From: Hymenobacter profundi
Lineage (GTDB): Bacteria; Bacteroidota; Bacteroidia; Cytophagales; Hymenobacteraceae
Assembly: GCF_019334315.1 (NCBI RefSeq)
Contig: NZ_JAHWGL010000021.1
Span: 1 to 61,662 of the forward strand
Length of the DNA: 61,662 nt
Reading direction: 5' to 3'
In this document: one piece after another, positions 51,512-58,507 of the stretch
Layout of the letters: each line of letters opens with the position of its first letter
How positions within the stretch are numbered: position 1 is the stretch's first letter
Translations under genes and position numbers: made by a program
Notes under the pieces: model-generated
What the model was told of the DNA's origin: nothing
The model's input: the letters and a program-made list of their open reading frames with translations, nothing else
Database searches by the model: none

Positions 51512-51979
51512 ATGCCCCTCCCTACCCTCACGCGCCTCGGTTGCGGCTTGAGCCTCGTAGCAGCCGCCTTCGGCAGCGGCTGCACCGCCAGTCGTAACAC
51601 GCCTACTATCAACCACATCGCCGTCTATGTATACGACCTCTCCAAGAGCGTGGCGTTCTACAAAGACGTGCTGCAACTACCCGAAATTCCAGAGCCGTTT
51701 CACGATGGCAAGCACGTGTGGCTCCGCCTTGGTCCGCACGCCCAGCTCCACCTGATACAAGGTGCCACCAGCGTCATCGACCACGACAAAAATGCTCACC
51801 TGGCCTTCCATGTGAAGGACCTGGATGCGTTTGCCGCCCGTCTCACGCAGCTGCACATCCCCTACGGCAGCTGGACCGGCGAGGCGAACCAAACCACGCC
51901 CCGCCCCGACGGTATCAAGCAAGTCTACCTCAAAGACCCCGACGGCTTTTGGGTGGAAGTGAACGACGACCGGTTTTGA
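51512..51979 (+). CDS. Glyoxalase/VOC-family lipoprotein
   Basis: 155 residues from ATG 51512 with a lipobox (AAAFGSGC, Cys24). The rest is one VOC domain: TINHIAVYVYDLSKSVAFYK, VWLRLGPHAQLHLIQG, HLAFHVKDLDAFAARL and VYLKDPDGFWVEVND, with His and Glu metal-ligand positions. Related domains isomerise or open small molecules, or bind antibiotics. A surface or periplasmic lipoprotein form is less usual than the cytosolic one. A terminator-like hairpin follows. Confidence 0.85.
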   Translation: MPLPTLTRLGCGLSLVAAAFGSGCTASRNTPTINHIAVYVYDLSKSVAFYKDVLQLPEIPEPFHDGKHVWLRLGPHAQLHLIQGATSVIDHDKNAHLAFHVKDLDAFAARLTQLHIPYGSWTGEANQTTPRPDGIKQVYLKDPDGFWVEVNDDRF

Positions 51980-51996
51980 GACAATAGAACGCAAGA

Positions 51997-52042
51997 ACGT
52001 CCTTCCGACCAGCGGGAGAAACCTCGCTGGTCGGAAGGACGT
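51997..52042. terminator. Terminator between convergent genes (18-bp stem)
   Basis: ACGTCCTTCCGACCAGCG (51997-52014) and its exact reverse complement (52025-52042) enclose a 10-base loop, followed by GCTTTGATCTTT. It lies between the glyoxalase stop and the DUF1080 stop. Confidence 0.8.
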
Positions 52043-52094
52043 GCTTTGATCTTTATTAGAGAAAGGGCTTCTGCTTTTGGCCCGGCCGAATACC

Positions 52095-52979
52095 CTACTT
52101 GAAATACTTGCTATAAGCGGCCGGCATGGCAGCCAGCGGCTTAATCATAATGTCTTTATAGAAGACCTCGGCGGCTTCGCTCTGTAGCTGTATTTTACCG
52201 TGCGTCAAGGGGTTGCGCTGACCGTTGGCGAGGTAGCCGGAGTTTTCGGCGGCCAGTACCACGTGCCCGTTCACGAGGTGTACGCTCTGACCGTTCACGT
52301 TCAGCAATTCCAGCTCCGTCCACTCGCCGTTGGGCGACTCGTAATTGGCAGACGCTTGGCAGAAGTTGCGGCCCTCTTTGCCCATGGTGAGCAACGGCGC
52401 GGCAGGCGTGAACTTCAGCGTATTTTCGGTGGTATTGTGAGTTGCGTGGATGTCGGCCGAGGAGTTGGCAATGCACCAGAAGTCACCCATGGCATTACCA
52501 TCCCGGTACTCCGACACCTGAAATTCCTGGGCCAGCATCCAACTCCGCCAGTAGTCTACCCCGCATTCGCCCTGGCTGTTGTAGAGGATGCCGCTGTCGA
52601 GGGGCTCGTTCAGGCGGGGCGTCCACTTCTTCTTGCCCCAGCGCACTTTCAGCTTCAAGTCGTAATTCTTGAAATCCTGCTTGGTGAACACGCAGCCATA
52701 AATTTCGCCGCTGATACGCAGCACCGGCTGCCCCTGCTCCATCACCACCGAAAACACGTTCGCTTCGTTCTTATCGTAGCCAATGGGCGTTAGGGGCTTC
52801 CCTTCGGCATCGACGGGCTGCTGCCCTTTGTAACCGTTTTGGTGCCGGTAGCTTTCGTAGGTGCGCCACTTGCTCAGGTTTTTATCGAGCAGCGGCTCCC
52901 AACCTTTCTGCGGTTGGTCAAACGAGGTAGAGGGTAGCAGTAACGCAGCGGCAGAAGATAAGAGCACAAGGAATTTCAT
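52095..52979 (-). CDS. DUF1080 (3-keto-disaccharide hydrolase family) secreted protein
   Basis: 294 residues from ATG 52979 with a signal peptide (FLVLLSSAAALLLPS). The concanavalin-like DUF1080 domain shows its usual blocks: GWEPLLDKNLSKWRTYESYR, LRISGEIYGCVFTKQDFKNY, LKLKVRWGKKKW, DSGILYNSQGECGVDYWRSW, EFQVSEYRDG, and GHVVLAAENSGYLANGQRNP. Members include enzymes acting on 3-keto-glycosides. No dehydrogenase partner is adjacent, so the substrate is open. Confidence 0.9.
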   Translation of the reverse strand: MKFLVLLSSAAALLLPSTSFDQPQKGWEPLLDKNLSKWRTYESYRHQNGYKGQQPVDAEGKPLTPIGYDKNEANVFSVVMEQGQPVLRISGEIYGCVFTKQDFKNYDLKLKVRWGKKKWTPRLNEPLDSGILYNSQGECGVDYWRSWMLAQEFQVSEYRDGNAMGDFWCIANSSADIHATHNTTENTLKFTPAAPLLTMGKEGRNFCQASANYESPNGEWTELELLNVNGQSVHLVNGHVVLAAENSGYLANGQRNPLTHGKIQLQSEAAEVFYKDIMIKPLAAMPAAYSKYFK

Positions 52980-53009
52980 GAGCGGGAAGTTGGAGGTACA
53001 GGAAACGAC

Positions 53010-53054
53010 CTGCGCAGTATAGCGCGGAAATTTGTTCCGTGCTATACTGCGCAG
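53010..53054. terminator. Inverted repeat between rfbD and the DUF1080 gene
   Basis: Two 20-base arms (CTGCGCAGTATAGCGCGGAA and its near-exact reverse at 53035-53054, one mismatch) surround 5 bases. It follows the rfbD stop on the minus strand and precedes the DUF1080 start. The lack of a strong T-run leaves open whether it is a terminator or another palindromic element. Confidence 0.55.
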
Positions 53055-53123
53055 CAAGTAATCTATAGAATGAAGTTGCAGCCGCGGAAAACCTGCGCTG
53101 CTCGGCAAAGAAGGGGCTCTACC

Positions 53124-53975
53124 CTACAACCGCCCCATGCACGTTTGCAAGCTCTCGCGCCAGTGCGGAATGCTGATGTTCAAGGCCTTTTTCACGCTGC
53201 TTTTGTCCATCACGGAGTAGGCGGGGCGGGTGGCTTTGGTAGGATATTCGGCGGTGCGGATGGGCACCGTGCGCACGTCTACCTTGCCCAGCTCGAAAAT
53301 AGCCACGGCGAAATCGTACCACGAGGTGAGGCCCTCGTTGCTGTAGTGGTAGATGCCGTACTGCTGGTTTTGCTGCTCGATGATGGTGAGCAGGCAGCCC
53401 GCCAGGTCGATGGCGTAGGTAGGAGTGCCGGCCTGGTCCCAAATCACGCGCAACTCGTCCCGCTCGCGACCCAGGCGCAGCATGGTTTTCACGAAGTTGT
53501 TGGCGTATTCAGAATACAACCAGCTAGTGCGCAGAATGAAAAATTGCTGGGTGTGGGCGGCAATGGCCTGCTCGCCTTCCAACTTGGTGAGGCCATACAC
53601 GCTGATGGGCTCGGCTGGGTCGGTTTCGGTTAGGGGCTCGTTGCCGGTGCCGGCAAACACAAAATCGGTAGAAACGTGCAGCAGCGTGGTGCCGTGCTGC
53701 GCGCACAGGCGGGCTAGGTTTTCGGCGCCGTCGCGGTTGACGCGGCGGGCTAGATCTACCTCATCCTCGGCCTTGTCCACGGCCGTGTAGGCGGCGCAGT
53801 TGATGCAGTAGGCCGGCTTATGCTCGGCAAAAACAGCCTGCAAACCAGCTACATCCAAAATGTCGGCTTGTTCTTCGGGTAAGAAAACGATGCCGGTAAG
53901 ACCGCGCTCCTGCGCTACATGCTGCAAGCATTGCCCCAACTGACCGGAGGCACCAAAAATTACTGTTGTACTCAT
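53124..53975 (-). CDS. rfbD: dTDP-4-dehydrorhamnose reductase
   Basis: 283 residues. The Rossmann motif IFGASGQLGQCLQ opens the protein, the Tyr-x-x-x-Lys active site is in VYGLTKLEGEQA, and LLHVSTDFVFAGTG and SWLYSEYANNFVKTML match RmlD/RfbD blocks. It makes dTDP-L-rhamnose by NAD(P)H reduction of dTDP-4-keto-L-rhamnose. The usual rfbA, B and C genes are not adjacent, so the pathway is scattered. Confidence 0.88.
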   Translation of the reverse strand: MSTTVIFGASGQLGQCLQHVAQERGLTGIVFLPEEQADILDVAGLQAVFAEHKPAYCINCAAYTAVDKAEDEVDLARRVNRDGAENLARLCAQHGTTLLHVSTDFVFAGTGNEPLTETDPAEPISVYGLTKLEGEQAIAAHTQQFFILRTSWLYSEYANNFVKTMLRLGRERDELRVIWDQAGTPTYAIDLAGCLLTIIEQQNQQYGIYHYSNEGLTSWYDFAVAIFELGKVDVRTVPIRTAEYPTKATRPAYSVMDKSSVKKALNISIPHWRESLQTCMGRL

Positions 53976-54066
53976 CTGAAGTAATAGCGTAGCGAATAGA
54001 GTTGCACCAGTGCAGCTCCGTTGGTCTGCAAATTAGAGGTTTTGAGGCAACATAGATGATACATCA

Positions 54067-54200
54067 ATGGCGCGGGGCTGTGCCCCGTGTCTGTTATTCG
54101 CAGGCCTCTGGCCTGCAATTGTTCGCGCCTTTGGCATTGTTCGGGTGAAGGCAGGCCAGAGGCCTGCGAATAACAGACACGGGGCACAGCCCCGCGCCAT
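54067..54200. repeat. Long inverted repeat with GCGGGGCTGTGCCCCG core, copy 2
   Basis: The arms ATGGCGCGGGGCTGTGCCCC... and ...GGGGCACAGCCCCGCGCCAT are matched inward through TGTTATTCGCAGGCCTCTGG to a 36-base centre. The TGTTATTCG spacer is identical in both arms but differs from the spacer of the copy at 44669. It lies between rfbD and the TIGR03915-like gene. Confidence 0.9.
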
Positions 54201-54213
54201 CGTTCTGATGCAG

Positions 54214-55038
54214 CTACGGTTTTTGCACGGGGCGCTTGTTGTCGATGGGCGTGAAGCGGGTTTCGCGGGGTTGCTTTTCGCTGAGGTAGCGCCAGTAGCG
54301 TAGCGGCACGTGGCGGCGGTGCAGCTTCAGGTTGCGGCGCTCCGGGATGTTGGCGTGGTCGAAGTAGGTTTGCCAGAGCAGCCGAAACAGCGGCTCCCGC
54401 TCGTCGAGCACCGTGGCCGACACGTCGGTGCGGCGCTGGGGGGTAGGCGCTTCAAACTGCACGATGTCGGTGCGGTGCAGGTCGTAGTAAAGACCGTAGC
54501 CGCGGCGCCGGTCGAAGATTAGCCAGCGCTGATCGGCGTAGCGCTTGGTGAAGTGGGGCGCAATGAGCGGCAACACGTCAAAATCCGGCTCAATGGTGGC
54601 ATGAAACAGCTCGTCTTGGGTTTTCTCGAAGCGCACGAAGGCTTCCATGCGGTGCTTTTCCCTACCCAATTGCTGACTGATGTGGGCAATGAGGCGCACG
54701 GTATCGTCGGCCAGGTTTTCGGATACGTCTACCTTACCCTGCGCCGCCACGGCCTGCTGCACGAAGCGGCAGATCAGCAACTCCCGGTCGGGCCTCTCCG
54801 ACAAGAACGTGTGGTAGAGCCGGCGCCGGGCCTCTTCGTTCATATACTTTAGCAGACCGTTCCACACCCGCGTGGCTTTTTCCTCGCTGGTATCAATGGG
54901 TATGGCAGACGTAAACAGGCCACCCTGCACGCTCCCTGCGGGCTGCACGCTGTTGGGCACCGCCCGGCGCTCATACATTTCCAGCACCACCGTCAGCAGG
55001 CCGTCAAATGAACCGTCATACACGTAATCCAAGCTCAT
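54214..55038 (-). CDS. TIGR03915-family DNA metabolism protein (radical-SAM/UDG-linked)
   Basis: 274 residues from ATG 55038 (MSLDYVYDGSFDGLLTVVLE), preferred to in-frame starts 7 and 13 codons earlier. The opening YVYDGSFDGLLTVVLEMYER and the blocks FVRFEKTQDELFHATIEPDF, LIAPHFTKRYADQRWLIFDR and GLYYDLHRTDIVQF are characteristic of the TIGR03915 family. It is found together with a radical-SAM protein (TIGR03916) and sometimes a uracil-DNA glycosylase homologue. The TIGR03916 gene lies 2 kb away. The exact activity is unknown; DNA repair or modification is suspected. Confidence 0.85.
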   Translation of the reverse strand: MSLDYVYDGSFDGLLTVVLEMYERRAVPNSVQPAGSVQGGLFTSAIPIDTSEEKATRVWNGLLKYMNEEARRRLYHTFLSERPDRELLICRFVQQAVAAQGKVDVSENLADDTVRLIAHISQQLGREKHRMEAFVRFEKTQDELFHATIEPDFDVLPLIAPHFTKRYADQRWLIFDRRRGYGLYYDLHRTDIVQFEAPTPQRRTDVSATVLDEREPLFRLLWQTYFDHANIPERRNLKLHRRHVPLRYWRYLSEKQPRETRFTPIDNKRPVQKP

Positions 55039-55229
55039 AATCTGTTGTTTAACATTCATAACAATACCATAAAGCACCCTATTCTATCTGATGAGCAACT
55101 ATTCAGCTGCCTGAACCAGAAGGAATAAGAAACTCACAGGCGCTACTTATCGACTTTATTACGTATCCTGCACGGCTGGCGGGCTTCCTTTTACCGTTCA
55201 GCTTAGCAAAAGATTTTCTTCCAGCACGC

Positions 55230-55237
55230 TACTTTTG
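55230..55237 (+). promoter_or_regulatory. TAnnTTTG -7 box immediately before the response regulator
   Basis: TACTTTTG matches the consensus exactly and ends only 5 bases before the GTG start at 55243. If it is used, the mRNA is leaderless or nearly so. Confidence 0.45.
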
Positions 55238-55242
55238 TATTT

Positions 55243-55683
55243 GTGGAAAAACTACCGTGTATTCTACTGGTCGACGACGATCCGGTAAACAACTTTCTGA
55301 ACCAGCATCTGTTGGAAAATCTGGCAGTAGCCGACCAATTGCTGGTCGCTCAGAACGGACAGGAAGCTTTTACGCTTTTGCAACAGCATCATCAGCCGGA
55401 AGACCATGAGGCCTACCCTGCCCTGGTGCTCTTGGATGTGAACATGCCCGTCATGAACGGCTTGGAGTTTTTGCAGGCATACCGGCAACTGCCACCGGCC
55501 CAGCAGCAAGCCCTTGTGATTGTGATGCTCACCAACTCGTTGCAGCCCCAGGAGATTGCCCGCGCCCAGCAGTTACACGTAGCCGATTTCCTGAGTAAGC
55601 CGCTGACCCGCGAGAAGATAGACACCGTACTCCAAACGCATTTTCATTACACGTTACCCGTGGCTAGTACGCCCAATGTCTAA
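55243..55683 (+). CDS. Single-domain response regulator (CheY-like)
   Basis: 146 residues from GTG 55243, with no ATG near. A complete receiver domain: acidic pocket ILLVDDDPVNN, phospho-acceptor Asp65 in ALVLLDVNMPVMNGLEF, Thr97 in IVMLTNS, Lys119 in ADFLSKPLT. It has no output domain, so it works by protein contact or as a phosphorelay intermediate. No histidine kinase gene is in the window. Its stop is 7 bases from the stop of the convergent hydrolase gene. Confidence 0.9.
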   Translation: MEKLPCILLVDDDPVNNFLNQHLLENLAVADQLLVAQNGQEAFTLLQQHHQPEDHEAYPALVLLDVNMPVMNGLEFLQAYRQLPPAQQQALVIVMLTNSLQPQEIARAQQLHVADFLSKPLTREKIDTVLQTHFHYTLPVASTPNV

Positions 55684-55690
55684 CCGAGCT

Positions 55691-56566
55691 TTACGTACGG
55701 CTCGGCTGCTCTAAAAATTCTAGTAGGAGTTGGTTTACCCGTGCGGGCTCTTCGTGCTGCACCCAGTGGCTGGCTTCGGGCAAATAGAACAGCTCACCTT
55801 GCTCGCAATACGCCAAGCTCTGCTGCGCAAGCTCGGGTAGCAAAAAAACATCTTTACTACCCCAAATAATGCGCACCGGCACCGTAATCGGGGTAGCGGA
55901 AGCCGCACCGCGCCGCTGGTAACGCACGGCCCGATACCAGTTCACCATGCCGCGCAACGCGTGCGACTGCGCCCAGGCAGCCTGATACGCGGCCATATCG
56001 TCGTGCCCGAAAGTGCCCGGCCGACTGGTGCCTTGCAGCACCCGGCGCAAGGCTTTGTAGTGCCGACGGCGTAGCCACCACTCGGGCAGCCTGGGCAGTT
56101 GGAAGAAGAACACATACCAGCTTCTGCGGCGCTGCCGGCCGTTGTGCCGCAGTGCCCGCGCCAGCACGGCCGGGTGGGGCACATTCAGCACCGCTACTCG
56201 CTCCACGAAGGTAGGCCGGTGGGTAGCCAGCCACCAGGCTACAGCCGCGCCCCAGTCGTGGCCCACGATGGTGGCTTTCTCCTTACCCGCTGCCGCCAGC
56301 AGACCCAGCACATCAGCGGCCAGTTCTTCTATGCGGTAGTCGCGAATGCGGGGCGGCTTACTGCTGCGGTTATAGCCACGCTGATCGGGTGCCCACACGC
56401 GGTAGCCCGCCTCGGCCAGCGCCTGTAGTTGCTGCTGCCAGCCGTACCAGAAATCGGGGAAGCCGTGCAGCAGCACGACGAGCGGCCCGTCGGCGGGGCC
56501 GCACTGCACCACGTGCAGCTGCTGCCCGTTGGTAGGCACGGTGTAGTGTTCCAGCAAGTAGGTCAT
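55691..56566 (-). CDS. Alpha/beta hydrolase, epoxide hydrolase-like
   Basis: 291 residues. The oxyanion motif VVLLHGFPDFWYGWQQQL and the nucleophile elbow VGHDWGAAVAWWLA (Asp) are those of epoxide hydrolases and haloalkane dehalogenases; APDQRGYNRSSKP is the conserved second block. A cap domain (about 135-215) contains WYVFFFQLPRLPEWWLRRRH. The acid (IIWGSKDVFLLPEL) and base (PEASHWVQHEEP) complete the triad. GHDWG with FFFQLP favours soluble epoxide hydrolase over dehalogenase. Confidence 0.88.
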   Translation of the reverse strand: MTYLLEHYTVPTNGQQLHVVQCGPADGPLVVLLHGFPDFWYGWQQQLQALAEAGYRVWAPDQRGYNRSSKPPRIRDYRIEELAADVLGLLAAAGKEKATIVGHDWGAAVAWWLATHRPTFVERVAVLNVPHPAVLARALRHNGRQRRRSWYVFFFQLPRLPEWWLRRRHYKALRRVLQGTSRPGTFGHDDMAAYQAAWAQSHALRGMVNWYRAVRYQRRGAASATPITVPVRIIWGSKDVFLLPELAQQSLAYCEQGELFYLPEASHWVQHEEPARVNQLLLEFLEQPSRT

Positions 56567-56611
56567 ACGACCCTATACCGCAATGGCCGCGGCAGGTTGC
56601 ACTGCCCTACC

Positions 56612-56785
56612 CTAAGCAGCCTCCGGACGCTCCTGGTTTCCAGTCTGCGTCTGGCTAGCCAAATATGCTGCCCGGCTTTGCTCGTGTAGTTGGCGCACCA
56701 GGGGCAGCAGCTCGCTCAACTTGCAGCAGCACGCCATGCGCGCTACTTTCATCTGTCGGACTTGGGCACGGTGTGACACGGTCAT
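56612..56785 (-). CDS. 57-residue Cys-rich small protein
   Basis: A frame from ATG 56785 to TAG encodes MTVSHRAQVRQMKVARMACC, then CKLSELLPLVRQLHEQSRAA and a polar tail. Codon usage matches the surrounding genes, and the three adjacent cysteines followed by an amphipathic helix suggest a real peptide, possibly metal-binding. No family is known to me. It sits between the radical-SAM gene and the hydrolase gene, all on the minus strand. Confidence 0.4.
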   Translation of the reverse strand: MTVSHRAQVRQMKVARMACCCKLSELLPLVRQLHEQSRAAYLASQTQTGNQERPEAA

Positions 56786-56843
56786 GTTTTTGATGTGCTG
56801 GTGATGGATGTGCTGATTATTGATGAGGTAAAGTACTGATGAC

Positions 56844-56899
56844 TAATGAGGTGATGTGCTGATAATTGATGTGTTGATTTTCAGCACATCACCTCATTA
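56844..56899 (-). terminator. Hairpin that includes the stop of the radical-SAM gene
   Basis: TAATGAGGTGATGTGCTGA (56844-56862) and its exact reverse complement (56881-56899) form a 19-bp stem with an 18-base loop. The right arm contains the TAA stop (56897-56899). Short direct repeats of GATGTGCTG lie to the left (56790-56820). Confidence 0.7.
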
Positions 56900-58162
56900 A
56901 CCAGCCTGCGCGAACAAGTCGAGCTGCTGGGTGACGAGGGCCGAACGGACGGAGCCCGCGCCGAACAGGATTTGCCGACGGATGCTTTGCTCGTCGTACT
57001 CACGCTTTTCCAGGGCCATGCCTTTGCAGGTGATGAAGTACTTGGCCCGCTTCAGCACTACCCCAAACTTGTGCAGGTTGTCGAGGGAAAGGGAGGTGAA
57101 GCGCCGCGCCGCCACAATGCGCTTGGCCGACTTGGCCCCAATGCCGGGCACACGCAGAATCAGTTGGTAGTCAGCCGTATTCACGTCCACCGGGAACATG
57201 TGGCGGTTGCGCAGCGCCCAGGCCAGCTTGGGGTCTATTTCAAGGTCGAGGTAGGGATGCTCTGGGTCCAGGATTTCGTCGGCCTGGAAACCGTAGAAGC
57301 GTAGCAGCCAGTCGGTTTGGTAGAGGCGGTGCTCCCGAATGACGGGCGGCTGCGTGAGCTGGGGTAGGCGGGCATCGTCGGTGATGGGGATGTAGCCGGA
57401 GTAGTACACGCGCTTCAGCCCGTAGCCCTTGTAGAGCGAGTCGGTGAGCTGAATGATCTGGTGGTCGTTCTCCGCCGAAGCGCCCACAATGAGCTGGGTA
57501 CTCTGGCCGGCCGAGGCAAACTGCGGCACTTTCTTGAACAGGGCCTTTTCCTCCTTATTCTGCACGATACCATCCCGAATCTGAGCCATCGGCGTCAGGA
57601 TTTCCTGATAATTTTTCTCCGGCGCCAGGTTCTGCAAGCTCATCTCCGAGGGCAGCTCGATGTTCACGCTGAGGCGGTCGGCATACAGGCCCGCCTCCTG
57701 AATCAGCTCCTCCGAGGCCCCCGGAATGGCCTTCACGTGAATATACCCGTTGAATTTATGCTCGGTGCGCAGCTTCTTGATGATGCGCACTAGGCGCTCC
57801 ATAGTATAGTCGGGCGAGGAGAAAATGCCGCTACTCAGAAACAGGCCTTCGATGTAGTTGCGGCGGTAGAAGTTCATGGTCAGGTCTACCACCTCGTCCA
57901 CCGTAAAAGCGGCACGCTTCACGTCGTTGCTCTTGCGCGACACGCAGTAGGCGCAATCGAAAATGCAGTGGTTGGTAAGTAGAATCTTGAGCAGCGACAC
58001 GCAGCGGCCGTCCTCCGTGAACGAGTGGCAGATGCCCATGCCCTCGGCATTGCCCAGGCCTTTGTCCACGTTTTTGCGCTTGCCACCGCTGCTAGAGCAC
58101 GATACATCGTACTTCGCCGCATCTGCCAAGATGCTTAGTTTTTCCTGGATTCGCTCGTTCAT
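56897..58162 (-). CDS. Radical-SAM protein, TIGR03916 family (putative DNA modification/repair)
   Basis: 421 residues from ATG 58162. The radical-SAM cluster CIFDCAYC (Cys66, Cys70, Cys73, a CX3CX2C motif) lies in LLTNHCIFDCAYCVSRKSND; additional Cys residues precede it (CHSFTEDGRC). Near the C-terminus a helix-hairpin-helix (RVPGIGAKSAKRIVAAR) suggests nucleic-acid binding. The domain order matches TIGR03916, predicted to act on DNA together with TIGR03915, here encoded at 54214. An upstream frame extension starts inside a palindromic element and is not used. Chemistry is unproven. Confidence 0.9.
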   Translation of the reverse strand: MNERIQEKLSILADAAKYDVSCSSSGGKRKNVDKGLGNAEGMGICHSFTEDGRCVSLLKILLTNHCIFDCAYCVSRKSNDVKRAAFTVDEVVDLTMNFYRRNYIEGLFLSSGIFSSPDYTMERLVRIIKKLRTEHKFNGYIHVKAIPGASEELIQEAGLYADRLSVNIELPSEMSLQNLAPEKNYQEILTPMAQIRDGIVQNKEEKALFKKVPQFASAGQSTQLIVGASAENDHQIIQLTDSLYKGYGLKRVYYSGYIPITDDARLPQLTQPPVIREHRLYQTDWLLRFYGFQADEILDPEHPYLDLEIDPKLAWALRNRHMFPVDVNTADYQLILRVPGIGAKSAKRIVAARRFTSLSLDNLHKFGVVLKRAKYFITCKGMALEKREYDEQSIRRQILFGAGSVRSALVTQQLDLFAQAG

Positions 58163-58280
58163 GTAAAAGTCTGCCTTTCGGCTCAAAAGTATTGATTCAT
58201 TTGCAATAAACCAGATAATAGCTAAGCTAATTTTTTTAGAAATAGTTTCGTAACACAGACTTCTATTTTGTGCTAAGTAG

Positions 58281-58370
58281 ACCGTCATTCCGAGCTGGTA
58301 GAGGAATCCGCGTGCGTCGTTGACCGTCATGCTCCATCTGGCGTCCGCTGGTCGAAGCATGACGGTCTGA
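58281..58370. repeat. GACCGTCAT palindromic element
   Basis: AGACCGTCAT (58281) and ATGACGGTCT (ending 58370) are inverted. An inner GACCGTCATGCT (58324) also pairs with AGCATGACGGTC (58358). It lies in the 345-base divergent gap 58163-58507, which contains no gene that I can see. It resembles, but is not identical to, the GTCATCCTGAGC family. Confidence 0.7.
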
Positions 58371-58507
58371 ATTTAAAATGTGGGCGGGCCGTTGCACGTA
58401 GCGCGCAATTAGTGGGGGCGGACCGCCGTTACGCGGCCGCTGTGCTAATCCACACCGTGCGCAATCCTCGTAACTTGCCAGTTGCCACCCGGCTGCTCTC
58501 TTCTTCT

